A DNA stretch of 64,000 nt from SZUA-229 sp041589455. GTDB lineage: Bacteria > Pseudomonadota > Gammaproteobacteria > SZUA-229. A program made the position numbers and the translations under genes. Of this stretch, positions 53,033 through 62,560 are shown one piece after another. Position 1 is the stretch's first letter; each line of letters begins with the position of its first letter. The notes under the pieces are model-generated. The model did no database searches, was not told the origin of the DNA, and saw only the letters and a list, made by a program, of their open reading frames with translations. Location of the stretch: NCBI GenBank assembly GCA_041589455.1, contig JBFHVQ010000002.1, forward strand, positions 1 through 64,000. Reading direction: 5' to 3'.

Positions 53033-54322
53033 TTACGGGCTGACGGGTTCAGCACTGGCTTTCTGATGCTTTGCCAACACACGAATCAGCAAAATAGCAG
53101 GTAGCCCAAGTGCGGCGGTATAAATAAAGAACGGCACATAACCATAGGCATCGACAAAGGTACCCGAGAAACCACCGATAAACTTGGCCGGCAATAGCAT
53201 CAGCGAGCTAAACAGCGCGTACTGGGTTGCGGTATAAGCCTTATTGGTCAAACTCGACAGGTAAGCAATAAACGCCGAACCGGCAATCCCTGCACTCAGA
53301 TTATCGGCACCGATCACCATCGACAACAGGGTACTACTGGGCACATTCATCGCAACAACAACAAATAGTAGATTGGTCGCCACCACAATCACCGCACCCA
53401 GCATCAGAATCGGAAACACACCATAACGCACCACCATTGCGCCACCCAGTAAGGCACCGATAATGGTCACAATCGGCCCAATGGTTTTGGTCACCAGGCC
53501 AATTTGCAGATCGCTATACCCTACATCCACATACAGCGGGTTCGCCATAATCCCCATGGAGATATCACTCACCCTGAACAGGCCAATAAACAGCAGCACA
53601 ACGAGAGCAAAGCGGCCATTACGCTTAAAGAAATCGGTAAATGGGCAGATCACAGCACCAATTAGCCAGGCATAAACCATGCGTACACGTTGTGGCAAAT
53701 GGGAAGCATTTTCCAGAAAATGCACCACTCGCTCTTCTTCCTGCCAGGTTTGCTGACTAATATTACGCTGCGGCTCCGGAATAAACAGCGTGGTTAGCAC
53801 GCCAATCAGCATAAATAATGCCATTACCGAATAGGCCAGCGGCCAGGAATGGAAATGTGCCAGACTGAAAGCACCACCCCCAGCCAGTAGCATACCCAGA
53901 CGGTACCCCATCTGATAAGTGCCAGACATCGCACCCTGAGACTCAACCGGCATGGCCTCAATACGCCAGGCATCGATCGCAATATCCTGCGTTGCCGAGG
54001 CGAAGGCCACCAGTAGTGCAGCATAGACCAGCAGGCTCAGCTGTGTAGACGGGTTGCTCATAGACATCAGGAACAGACCGCCGATAACACCCAGCTGCGC
54101 TAGCAGAATCCAGCTGCGGCGCTGCCCCATAGCACTACCAATCAGTGGCAGCCTGAGACGGTCGACCAGAGGCGACCATGAAAATTTAAGTCCATACAAC
54201 AGCGCCACCCAGCTGATATAGCCAATGGTGCTTTTGTCCACACCACTGCGCGCCAACCAGGCGGATAACGTACCAAACACGAGTAGCAGCGGCAGCCCCG
54301 CCGAAAACCCTAGAAACAGCAT
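53033..54322 (-). CDS. AmpG-like MFS permease
   Basis: The 429-residue part from the first ATG has about 12 helices and matches AmpG-type muropeptide permeases (LFLGFSAGLPLLLVFGTLSAWL, ATQDIAIDAWRIE, GMLLAGGGA). Such proteins bring anhydro-muropeptides from the periplasm back for recycling, which fits the lytic transglycosylase elsewhere in the window. The reading frame continues upstream to 54397 with NYRHPRVIA, the usual N-terminal tail of the family, but contains no ATG, GTG or TTG there. An AUU (54403 or 54400) or CUG (54355) start is possible. Confidence 0.88.
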   Translation of the reverse strand: MLFLGFSAGLPLLLVFGTLSAWLARSGVDKSTIGYISWVALLYGLKFSWSPLVDRLRLPLIGSAMGQRRSWILLAQLGVIGGLFLMSMSNPSTQLSLLVYAALLVAFASATQDIAIDAWRIEAMPVESQGAMSGTYQMGYRLGMLLAGGGAFSLAHFHSWPLAYSVMALFMLIGVLTTLFIPEPQRNISQQTWQEEERVVHFLENASHLPQRVRMVYAWLIGAVICPFTDFFKRNGRFALVVLLFIGLFRVSDISMGIMANPLYVDVGYSDLQIGLVTKTIGPIVTIIGALLGGAMVVRYGVFPILMLGAVIVVATNLLFVVVAMNVPSSTLLSMVIGADNLSAGIAGSAFIAYLSSLTNKAYTATQYALFSSLMLLPAKFIGGFSGTFVDAYGYVPFFIYTAALGLPAILLIRVLAKHQKASAEPVSP

Positions 54323-54402
54323 GGCGATGACCCGTGGATGACGATAATTATCCAGGGCATTTTTCCAGCTATGTTTTGGTACTGCCTGTTCAGTGTTAAT
54401 AA

Positions 54403-55179
54403 TTATTCCAGTGTATAGTCGTAATCGATAACCAGCGGCGCATGATCAGAAAAACGTTCGTCTTTATAGATATGCGTCGACTGCACTGTGTCTTTTAATT
54501 TCGGTGTAATAATCTGGTAATCAATGCGCCAACCCGTATTGTTTGCCCACGCCTGCCCGCGATTGCTCCACCAGGTATATTCATGAGGCTTCTGATTGAC
54601 AACACGAAACGCATCCACATAGCCTACTTCATCAAATAACTCGGTCATCCACTCGCGTTCTTCAGGGAGGAAGCCGGAATTCTTCTGGTTACTGCGCCAG
54701 TTTTTAATATCAATTTGTTTATGTGCAATATTCCAGTCACCACAGATCACAAACTCTCGGCGCTTACGTCGGAGTTTCTGCAGATGGGTCTTAAAGCGGC
54801 CCATAAAATCAAACTTAAGCGCCTGCCGCTCTTCCGATGAAGAACCAGAATGCATATACAGTGATATCACACTGAGTTTTTCAAACTGCACTTCCAGATA
54901 CCGCCCTTCCTGATCGATATCATGCATACCTATGCCCATATGTACTTTTTTAGGCTTGAGCTTACTGTAAACCGCGACCCCACTGTAACCTTTTTTTTCA
55001 GCATCGTGGTAATAGCAGTGGTAGCCCTCCGGATGAAACATCGAGTCTTCCAGCTGGTGAACCTGAGCTTTCGTTTCCTGAATGCAAATCACATCCGCCT
55101 GCTGTAGTTTTAGCCACTCAAAAAAACCTTTACGGGCAGCAGCTCGGATTCCATTGGTATTAACTGATATAATGCGCAT
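54403..55179 (-). CDS. xthA: Exodeoxyribonuclease III
   Basis: The 258-residue protein has IISVNTNGIRAAARKGFFEWL, CIQETKAQ (catalytic Glu), ICGDWNIAHKQID and FSDHAPLVIDY, the motifs of the ExoIII/APE1 family. It cuts DNA at abasic sites and trims 3' ends. It ends just before the permease gene and diverges from pyrE, whose start is 64 bases away. Confidence 0.94.
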   Translation of the reverse strand: MRIISVNTNGIRAAARKGFFEWLKLQQADVICIQETKAQVHQLEDSMFHPEGYHCYYHDAEKKGYSGVAVYSKLKPKKVHMGIGMHDIDQEGRYLEVQFEKLSVISLYMHSGSSSEERQALKFDFMGRFKTHLQKLRRKRREFVICGDWNIAHKQIDIKNWRSNQKNSGFLPEEREWMTELFDEVGYVDAFRVVNQKPHEYTWWSNRGQAWANNTGWRIDYQIITPKLKDTVQSTHIYKDERFSDHAPLVIDYDYTLE

Positions 55180-55243
55180 ACTTTTTTAAACAAACTTATT
55201 TCGGCTGGGCATTTTACATGCTGCAGCCTGCACAAGGTAGCGT

Positions 55244-55888
55244 ATGAAAGATTATCAGAAAAACTTTATTGAACTGGCACTGCAATACAAGGTGCTTAAG
55301 TTTGGCGAATTTACCCTGAAATCTGGCCGACAAAGCCCCTACTTCTTTAATGCAGGCCTGTTCAACACCGGTAAAGCCCTGGCTGAAATGGGCCGATGCT
55401 ATGCCCAGGCCATTGTCGACAGTGGCATTGAGTATGACCTGCTATTTGGCCCTGCCTATAAAGGCATCCCACTGGTTGCGGTGACCGCAATGGCATTGCA
55501 CATCGATCACGGACTGGATGTGCCCTATGCTTTTAATCGTAAAGAAGCCAAAGATCACGGCGAAGGCGGTTCAATTGTCGGCTCTGCAATTGAGGGTCGC
55601 GTACTGATTCTCGATGATGTAATTACTGCAGGCACCGCCATTCGAGAAGCCATTGAGATCATTGATAATAACGGCGGCACACCCACTGGTGTAATGATTG
55701 CGCTGGATCGTCAGGAAAAAGGCACCGGAGAACGCTCTGCAGTTCAGGAGATTAATCAGGACTATGGCATGGAGGCACTTAGTATTGTGAGCATGGAGCA
55801 TCTGATCCAGTACCTCAAGGAACAGGGGGAAAGCGAGATGCTGGACGCTATGAACTTTTATCGAACAGAGTTCGGTGTTAAAGCCTGA
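55244..55888 (+). CDS. pyrE: Orotate phosphoribosyltransferase
   Basis: The 214-residue protein has SPYFFNAGLFN, GPAYKGIPL, FNRKEAKDHGEGG and the PRPP-binding VLILDDVITAGTAI. It makes orotidine 5'-phosphate in pyrimidine synthesis. AAGG precedes the ATG. The xthA-pyrE divergent arrangement also occurs in other gammaproteobacteria. Confidence 0.96.
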   Translation: MKDYQKNFIELALQYKVLKFGEFTLKSGRQSPYFFNAGLFNTGKALAEMGRCYAQAIVDSGIEYDLLFGPAYKGIPLVAVTAMALHIDHGLDVPYAFNRKEAKDHGEGGSIVGSAIEGRVLILDDVITAGTAIREAIEIIDNNGGTPTGVMIALDRQEKGTGERSAVQEINQDYGMEALSIVSMEHLIQYLKEQGESEMLDAMNFYRTEFGVKA

Positions 55889-55896
55889 TTACCAAC

Positions 55897-56658
55897 TTAA
55901 CCAGCGATCAACTTTATCCCCACCAGCAAGGTCACTATTTCATAGGTGACCTTGATCAGGCGGTTACCCTTTATTATGGCCATATGCGCACCCAGGTAAC
56001 CGCCCAGCAAAGAACCTAACAATAAAGCCGGCAGCCAGGCCCAGTGAATTTCTCCCAGCATTCCTAGCGTCAGCGCACCAGAACCGTTCCAGAAAATCCC
56101 CACCAGTATCAGGGTATAGGCAACCGCCATTTTATAATCCATACCAAACCAGCGTACCAGCCATAGGGTAACAAACAGACCCGTGCCTGAAGTGAGTGAG
56201 CCATTCAGAATACCAATCAGAAAAATAACCAGTCCACCAATGAGCAGGCCCTTTTTATCGCGGTTTCTCAGGCTTAGCTGTTGCCCAAGCCCCTTTGATA
56301 ACCATGAATAGACGCCTAACCCCATGGTCAGCACTCCCAGCGCGATTTCAGCCCAACGTCCCGGCACCTGCAGAATAAGACTGGCACCTATAATGACACC
56401 AGGAATTCCCATAGTCAGAATATAGAGGGCAAAAAAACGTTCCAGACGGCTGGAACTTAAGTGGCGAATCGTAGCTCCAATACCTAAGGCAACACTGGCC
56501 ACTTTATGGGTAGCTAGGGCGATTGAAAAAGGCAGTCCGAGAAATATCAAAGCGGGCAACTGTATTAAACCAGCACCACCACCTGCAAGCGCTGAAAAAA
56601 AGTTGGCAACCAGGGAAATAAGAAACAGAATAATCTGGTCTGATATTTCTAACGGCAT
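55897..56658 (-). CDS. TSUP-family (TauE/SafE-like) membrane protein
   Basis: The 253-residue protein has about eight membrane helices and the glycine-rich pattern of this family (SALAGGGAGLIQLPALIFLGLP, GILNGSLTSGTGLFVTLWL). TSUP proteins export sulfite, sulfoacetate or other organic anions. It converges with pyrE. No sulfur gene is adjacent, so the substrate is open. Confidence 0.85.
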   Translation of the reverse strand: MPLEISDQIILFLISLVANFFSALAGGGAGLIQLPALIFLGLPFSIALATHKVASVALGIGATIRHLSSSRLERFFALYILTMGIPGVIIGASLILQVPGRWAEIALGVLTMGLGVYSWLSKGLGQQLSLRNRDKKGLLIGGLVIFLIGILNGSLTSGTGLFVTLWLVRWFGMDYKMAVAYTLILVGIFWNGSGALTLGMLGEIHWAWLPALLLGSLLGGYLGAHMAIIKGNRLIKVTYEIVTLLVGIKLIAG

Positions 56659-56806
56659 TAAATATTCACTCGCAAGCAGATGATTAATTAAACTTTATAT
56701 ACCCTGTTCCAGCGAACTTGTTCGTCAAAAACTCAGGTATGTGGTATATAATTACGGCATAACAAGAAAAAAAACGTCAACCACAAAACATGAGCATGTT
56801 ACCACT

Positions 56807-57457
56807 ATGAAAAGCGTAAATCGTCTGAAGCCTTATATATCAAGCTTATTTTTTTCATGTCTTGTTCTAGCCGCTCCCGCATTTGCTGGCTTAAAAAAGT
56901 GGGTTGATGAAGAAGGCAATGTACACTACGGCGACAGAGTCCCTGCAAAATACCTTTCGAAACAGCACGACACGCTCAATGAACAGGGACTAATAGTCAA
57001 TACCAAGAAGGCCATGAAAACAGACGCCGAAATTTCCCTGGAAGAAGAGAATCGCAAGAAAAAAGCTGAAGAAGATAAACAACGCCTGGTTGAGCAACGT
57101 AAACAGGCACTCAGAGATCGCGTGTTACTTGATACCTTTACCACTGAAAGAGATATTGAAATTGCACGTGATGCCCGACTCGACGCCATTGATTCACAAA
57201 TCTCCCTCGCCAACACGCTAATAGAAAGCGATGAAAAAAAACTGGAAAATGTTCAGCAACGAATCAAAGATATTGAAGGCACCGGGCGCGTAGTCCCTGA
57301 GAACCTGCACAAAAAAGTAACTGCCGTTAGTCGTCAACTTGAAAACAGCTATGGCTTTATCGAGGACAAAAACACTGAACGACAAAACACACTAATTAAA
57401 TTTGATGAAGACGTAAAACGCTTCAGAGAATTAAAAAGCAAAAAAAGACAACAATAA
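56807..57457 (+). CDS. DUF4124-domain protein with coiled coil
   Basis: The start is ATG 56807, giving a signal peptide (SSLFFSCLVLAAPAFA). The mature protein begins with the DUF4124 motif KWVDEEGNVHYGDRVP and continues as a charged coiled coil of about 130 residues. The total is 216 residues. It precedes trmH by 18 bases. Function unknown, probably an envelope protein. Confidence 0.8.
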   Translation: MKSVNRLKPYISSLFFSCLVLAAPAFAGLKKWVDEEGNVHYGDRVPAKYLSKQHDTLNEQGLIVNTKKAMKTDAEISLEEENRKKKAEEDKQRLVEQRKQALRDRVLLDTFTTERDIEIARDARLDAIDSQISLANTLIESDEKKLENVQQRIKDIEGTGRVVPENLHKKVTAVSRQLENSYGFIEDKNTERQNTLIKFDEDVKRFRELKSKKRQQ

Positions 57458-57475
57458 GCCTTCGCAGTTAGAAGC

Positions 57476-58189
57476 GTGAACAACGAACGTCTAGATAAAA
57501 TAATACAAAGCCTAAACCAGCGCCAACCTGACCTGACCATCATGATGGAAAACGTTACCAAGCCTCACAACCTGGCTGCAGTAGCGCGCACATCAGATGC
57601 GATCGGACTTCTGGACATACACGCTATCACCGAGCGTAAATCGATTAAATTAACCAGTATGTCTGCATCTGGCGTTAAAAAATGGATCACCGTTCACACT
57701 CACCCTGACACAACAAACGCAATAAAACAGCTGAGACAACAGGGCCTACAAATTGTTTCCAGCTGTCTCAATGAAAGCGCTATCGACTATCGGGAATTTG
57801 ACTACACTAAACCCACAGCCATTATCCTGGGCACGGAGCTAGAAGGCACCAGCCAATCCGCAATTGAGCAGTCTGATGCACATATTTATATCCCCATGAC
57901 GGGGCTGGTACAGTCATTAAATGTATCAGTAGCTAGCGCCCTGATACTGTATGAGGCTTATCGCCAGCGCCAACAAGCCGGAATGTATGAAAAACGCCAG
58001 CTAGCTGATGAGCGTTATTTGAAATTACTCTTCGAATGGTACCACCCAAAGATAGCTCGTTATTGTAACCAAAAAAAAATCCCCTACCCTAAAATCAATG
58101 AACAGGCAGAAATCCTGGAACCAGTTGCAGACAGTACCACGCATACCGAACAGACTTATGCTGAATGGCTAACCAATAAGCAACTCTAG
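57476..58189 (+). CDS. trmH: tRNA (guanosine-2'-O)-methyltransferase TrmH
   Basis: The 237-residue SPOUT enzyme starts with GTG and matches TrmH at once (LNQRQPDLTIMMENVTKPHN). AIILGTELEGTS and IPMTGLVQSLNVSVASAL form the knotted SAM site. It methylates the ribose of G18 in tRNA. Confidence 0.94.
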   Translation: MNNERLDKIIQSLNQRQPDLTIMMENVTKPHNLAAVARTSDAIGLLDIHAITERKSIKLTSMSASGVKKWITVHTHPDTTNAIKQLRQQGLQIVSSCLNESAIDYREFDYTKPTAIILGTELEGTSQSAIEQSDAHIYIPMTGLVQSLNVSVASALILYEAYRQRQQAGMYEKRQLADERYLKLLFEWYHPKIARYCNQKKIPYPKINEQAEILEPVADSTTHTEQTYAEWLTNKQL

Positions 58190-58191
58190 CA

Positions 58192-59445
58192 CTATACAAT
58201 ATTGGCGAGATTATCTTGCTGTGATTTCAGCACTTCCATTTCACCTACGACGACTTTATTTCTACCCTGGGATTTAGCCTTATACAACGCCTTGTCTGCC
58301 ACTTTAAACAGCATTAGAGGCGTCGCCTGCTTGTCTGGAATCACCGAGGCTATACCAATACTCATTGTTACATAATCACTCAACGGAGATGTTGCATGAA
58401 CTAGTTTTGCCTGTTCAAGACGCACCTGTATTTGATCTGCAACTTTCTGAACATTTTCACTATCAACACCTGGTAATAAAACAACAAACTCCTCACCACC
58501 TATACGTGCAACCATATCGGTCACCCGATTCAGAGATGAGCGTAAGACTCTTGCCACTTCTTTCAAACATGCATCTCCTTCTGCGTGACCATAGGTATCG
58601 TTATATAATTTAAAATAATCGATATCTATAATCATTAAAGAAAGCACTGTGCGTTGACGAACGTCACGCTTCCATTCTGACTCAAGTTTCATTTCAAAAT
58701 AACGCCGATTATGCAATCCCGTTAAGGCATCTTCCATGCTCATAGTTTCGAGCTGCTCATTAGCATGAATTAATTCCATATTTGAGATACTCAGAGAATT
58801 TACTAACTGTGATTTCTCATATTGCATACTCAGACTTTCAGACAAATTGCTATCCATCCTGCGAATCGCAACAATCACACCAATCATATACAGACCAAAC
58901 ATATAAACCAGGACTGTGCCTTTATCTTCAAGCGTTATCGCTATATACAATAAATATGGAATAGTGGTGATAACCTGAAACAGCAACATAACACTCTGCA
59001 TTACCCCAAGTAATGGAATGGCTGCTGCACTAACACCAAGCAAAACAATAAAGATATAAACCTGCGACAGCTGATCCAGCTTTGAACCAATCAGAATAGC
59101 GCCCATACACCAGGCGAAAGCACTTAAAAATGTATAGACACTGAATTTTTTTAACCAAAGTTCGAAATCTGTTACTTTATTCTTTTGATGGAAACGACAG
59201 AAACGAAACGTATTCCAGGTTCTTAGCAAAGTGATCAACATAAACGCAAACCACCACACAGCACCTTCCCAGTAATAGCTCGCATCAATTGCAAGATAAG
59301 CAACCAACATCGATGCCATTATTGATAACAACCAGCTTTGTCGCTGATTACTATAAAGCAGCTCGACCTTTTTCTGAAAAACCCAGGCTCCTGTTTCTGA
59401 GTTTTTATCCTTATAATCCATATTTTTATACTTCTGATCACTCAT
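58192..59445 (-). CDS. Membrane diguanylate cyclase (GGDEF)
   Basis: The 417-residue protein has five or six membrane helices (about 30-200), a short coiled coil and a GGDEF domain with RIGGEEFVVLLPG. An RxxD inhibitory site (RVTD) lies five residues before GGEEF. It should make c-di-GMP and be held back by its product. The sensor is a plain membrane block of unknown ligand. It provides a possible signal source for the two PilZ proteins. Confidence 0.92.
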   Translation of the reverse strand: MSDQKYKNMDYKDKNSETGAWVFQKKVELLYSNQRQSWLLSIMASMLVAYLAIDASYYWEGAVWWFAFMLITLLRTWNTFRFCRFHQKNKVTDFELWLKKFSVYTFLSAFAWCMGAILIGSKLDQLSQVYIFIVLLGVSAAAIPLLGVMQSVMLLFQVITTIPYLLYIAITLEDKGTVLVYMFGLYMIGVIVAIRRMDSNLSESLSMQYEKSQLVNSLSISNMELIHANEQLETMSMEDALTGLHNRRYFEMKLESEWKRDVRQRTVLSLMIIDIDYFKLYNDTYGHAEGDACLKEVARVLRSSLNRVTDMVARIGGEEFVVLLPGVDSENVQKVADQIQVRLEQAKLVHATSPLSDYVTMSIGIASVIPDKQATPLMLFKVADKALYKAKSQGRNKVVVGEMEVLKSQQDNLANIV

Positions 59446-59451
59446 ACCATG

Positions 59452-60159
59452 TCAATATTTTTCTGCGCGCGCCAGACACCACACATCAACTCGCTCAACT
59501 TGTCCTGATAACAATGTTTTTGTCAGTTCAGAAACACTGGAAGTCGTGGTAACAACATCATCAAATATTACGACATGACGATACGCCTGTTTATTCTGGA
59601 ATCGAAAGGCGCCCTTTATATTTTGTTTCCTTTGTCTGGCATTTTTTCCCGTCTGGTGCTGGGTATTTCGTACCCGCTGACAACAGGTGCTGTCTATTTT
59701 TATATTTAATGCCTCTGCCACAGGCCTGATCAATAGTTCCGACTGATTAAATCCTCGCTGACGCAGCCGAGCGGAATGCAAAGGCATCGGAATAATGACT
59801 TCAGGCCAGCCAGTGTCATCATGCCAACAGAACAACTTCTGCATCATCAACATTGATAACACCGGACCGAAAGCCAGCTTATCATTAAATTTTAGCTGTT
59901 GAATCATCCATTCGAGCGGTTGTGAATAAATAAACGGGCTCCACAGGCGTTGATAGGACGGCGGCTTTGACAGGCACTGGCCACAGATCGATTGCTCTGT
60001 TACACCTTTCAATGGAACCCCGCAATGCATGCAAGGCAAGTGATTTTCTACTATATCGACAGCGCAGTGCTGACAAATCGCAATCCCATCAAGCAGGCCG
60101 CCACTCGCGTCACATAATAAACATCGGTATGGATATAAAATATCAAGAAGTGATCGCAT
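59452..60159 (-). CDS. comF: ComF-family phosphoribosyltransferase-like protein
   Basis: The 235-residue protein begins with a zinc-finger part (CLLCD, CQHC, CMHCG) and ends with a phosphoribosyltransferase fold (VVIFDDVVTTTSSVSEL) with the PRPP loop. ComF proteins help take up or process single-stranded DNA in competence, and are used in other bacteria for DNA use. It diverges from bioB, 88 bases away. Confidence 0.92.
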   Translation of the reverse strand: MRSLLDILYPYRCLLCDASGGLLDGIAICQHCAVDIVENHLPCMHCGVPLKGVTEQSICGQCLSKPPSYQRLWSPFIYSQPLEWMIQQLKFNDKLAFGPVLSMLMMQKLFCWHDDTGWPEVIIPMPLHSARLRQRGFNQSELLIRPVAEALNIKIDSTCCQRVRNTQHQTGKNARQRKQNIKGAFRFQNKQAYRHVVIFDDVVTTTSSVSELTKTLLSGQVERVDVWCLARAEKY

Positions 60160-60247
60160 AAATTCCTTTGCATCATCGGTTTAATCCCTTTTTGGAGCAA
60201 ATACAGGTATCATAGGCTCCTCACTGCAATATATAGATTTACACCAC

Positions 60248-61285
60248 ATGACTCAAGCCAATACACAGCAAAACAATACCCCATTACGTCACGACTGGAG
60301 CCTGCAGGAGATAAAGGCACTGCTTGATACACCTTTCAATGACTTGCTATTTCAGGCACACAGTCTGCATCGCCAATACCATGATCCTAATCAGGTGCAG
60401 ATCAGTACCCTGCTCAGCATTAAAACCGGTGCCTGCCCTGAAGACTGCGGTTATTGCTCACAAAGCGCCAAGCATAATACCGAACTGGAAAAAGAGCGCC
60501 TACTACCATTGGCTGAGGTAATCGACAAAGCAAAAATTGCCCGCGACAATGGCTCTTCACGTTTTTGCATGGGAGCGGCATGGCGCAACTCCACCGATAA
60601 GAACCTTGATAAAGTCATTGAAATGATTCGTGCTGTGAAAGACCTGGGCATGGAGTCCTGCGTCACCCTGGGCATGCTGACCCAGCAGCAAAGCCAGCGA
60701 CTAAAAGAAGCAGGACTTGATTACTACAACCACAACCTCGATACCTCGCCAGAGTTTTATGGCAATGTCATCAGCACGCGCACTTTTCAGGACCGCCTGG
60801 ACACACTAAAACATGTTCGAGACAACGGCATTAATGTTTGCAGTGGCGGCATTCTCGGCATGGGTGAAAGCGCCACCGATCGCGCATCGATGCTGCAACA
60901 ACTGGCCAATATGCCCCAACACCCTGAAAGTGTACCGATTAATATGCTGGTACAGGTCGAGGGCACCCCGCTCTATGGCAGCGATGGCATCGACAGCATT
61001 GAGTTTGTCCGCAGCATTGCCGCTGCTCGTATTCTCATGCCAGCGTCACAGGTTCGCCTGTCGGCAGGCCGCCATGAAATGACTGATGAGATGCAAGCCA
61101 TGTGTTTCTTCGCTGGCGCAAACTCCATCTTCTATGGTGACAAACTCCTCACCACTGATAACTGTGAAACCAACGATGACCTGGCACTATTTGCACGGCT
61201 CGGCATTACGCCAACTCAAGCTGAAGAGCACGGCCAGTCTCATGACCATGCTGAATTTACTGCCGAAGCCTGCCATTCGTCATAA
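60248..61285 (+). CDS. bioB: Biotin synthase
   Basis: The 345-residue radical SAM protein has CPEDCGYCSQS (CX3CX2C), GAAWRNSTD, YNHNLDTSPEFYG and a C-terminal ANSIFYGDKLLTT. It inserts sulfur into dethiobiotin to make biotin, using a [2Fe-2S] cluster as the sulfur source. The upstream 88 bases show no recognisable BirA operator. bioF follows by six bases. Confidence 0.96.
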   Translation: MTQANTQQNNTPLRHDWSLQEIKALLDTPFNDLLFQAHSLHRQYHDPNQVQISTLLSIKTGACPEDCGYCSQSAKHNTELEKERLLPLAEVIDKAKIARDNGSSRFCMGAAWRNSTDKNLDKVIEMIRAVKDLGMESCVTLGMLTQQQSQRLKEAGLDYYNHNLDTSPEFYGNVISTRTFQDRLDTLKHVRDNGINVCSGGILGMGESATDRASMLQQLANMPQHPESVPINMLVQVEGTPLYGSDGIDSIEFVRSIAAARILMPASQVRLSAGRHEMTDEMQAMCFFAGANSIFYGDKLLTTDNCETNDDLALFARLGITPTQAEEHGQSHDHAEFTAEACHSS

Positions 61286-61291
61286 ATTGCT

Positions 61292-62443
61292 ATGAAAGAC
61301 CTGAAAAAGGCACTGGAGCAACAGCAGCAACAAGGCTTGTACCGCCGTCGCCGCTGTCTGCAGAGCCCCCAGGGGCGAAGCATCACCCTGGATGGTCAGC
61401 AACTGCTGAACTTTTGCAGCAATGACTATCTGGGTCTCGCCAATCACCCGGAAGTCGTGCGCAGCTTTAAACTGGCAGCTGATCAATATGGCGTAGGTAG
61501 TGGCTCAGCCCATCTGGTGAATGGGCACAGTCGGCCACATCATCAACTGGAAGAAGCGCTGGCTGAGTTTACCGGTTACCCACGTACACTACTCTTTTCC
61601 ACAGGCTATATGGCAAATCTGGCAGTCGCGCAAAGCCTGTGTGGTCATAACGACAACATTATCGAAGATCGCCTCAATCACGCCTCACTTCTGGATGCTG
61701 CTAAACTGAGCGGCGGCAAGCTGATGCGTTACCTGCACCTTGACTACCAGAGCCTGCAAACAAAACTGCAGCGCTGTGATAAGGGCGAAATCCTGGTCGC
61801 TTCAGATGCTGTATTCAGCATGGACGGCGATGAGGTCAATATCCGCCAGTGGCTGGACAGCGCCCGCACAAAAGACAGCTGGACCATGCTGGATGATGCC
61901 CATGGCTTTGGCGTACTGGGTGAACTGGGTAAAGGCTCATTAAGTGAACAGAAGGTTAAAAACCATGATTTACATGTTTATATGGCAACCCTGGGGAAAG
62001 CCATAGGCACTTCAGGCGCATTCATTGCCGCCTCAGACGATCTCATCGAGTACCTGCTCCAGACCGCCAGAAGCTATATCTACACCACGGCCATGCCCCC
62101 TGCCATAGCCCAGGCGAGCCTTTGCAGCCTTCAGCTATTAATTGATGAACCCTATAGACAGCACAGCCTGAAAAACAATATCTGCTTATTCAAACAGCTT
62201 GCTGCACAGGCACAAATCCCTGTAATGCCGTCAAATAGCGCTATCCAGCCTGTCATGATTGGCTGCCCCGAAAGCGCACTGTTAATCAGCGAAAAACTTT
62301 TTCAAAACGGCCTGCATATTGCTGCCATTCGACCTCCTACGGTCCCTCAAAATACCGCCCGGCTGCGAATCACCTTACGTGCGGACCACACAAGTGACGA
62401 TATTCTGCGCCTGGTGGAACAGCTTCAGGCAACTTTGAACTAG
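61292..62443 (+). CDS. bioF: 8-amino-7-oxononanoate synthase
   Basis: The 383-residue PLP enzyme has LNFCSNDYLGLANHPEV, GSGSAHLVNGHS, DDAHGFGVLGELG and the PLP lysine in ATLGKAIGTSG. It joins pimeloyl-ACP and alanine in biotin synthesis. bioH, bioC and bioD do not follow: the next gene is hemN after 117 bases. Confidence 0.95.
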   Translation: MKDLKKALEQQQQQGLYRRRRCLQSPQGRSITLDGQQLLNFCSNDYLGLANHPEVVRSFKLAADQYGVGSGSAHLVNGHSRPHHQLEEALAEFTGYPRTLLFSTGYMANLAVAQSLCGHNDNIIEDRLNHASLLDAAKLSGGKLMRYLHLDYQSLQTKLQRCDKGEILVASDAVFSMDGDEVNIRQWLDSARTKDSWTMLDDAHGFGVLGELGKGSLSEQKVKNHDLHVYMATLGKAIGTSGAFIAASDDLIEYLLQTARSYIYTTAMPPAIAQASLCSLQLLIDEPYRQHSLKNNICLFKQLAAQAQIPVMPSNSAIQPVMIGCPESALLISEKLFQNGLHIAAIRPPTVPQNTARLRITLRADHTSDDILRLVEQLQATLN

Positions 62444-62560
62444 ATATAGCCTCGCAACCCTGGCTAGCAGAAAAATTCTCACCGTTAGCTGCTTTATATC
62501 AAGAAATTAACACCTCTTTCAGTCTATTATTCCTTCTCTTACTAACTCTGAGCCCCTCCC

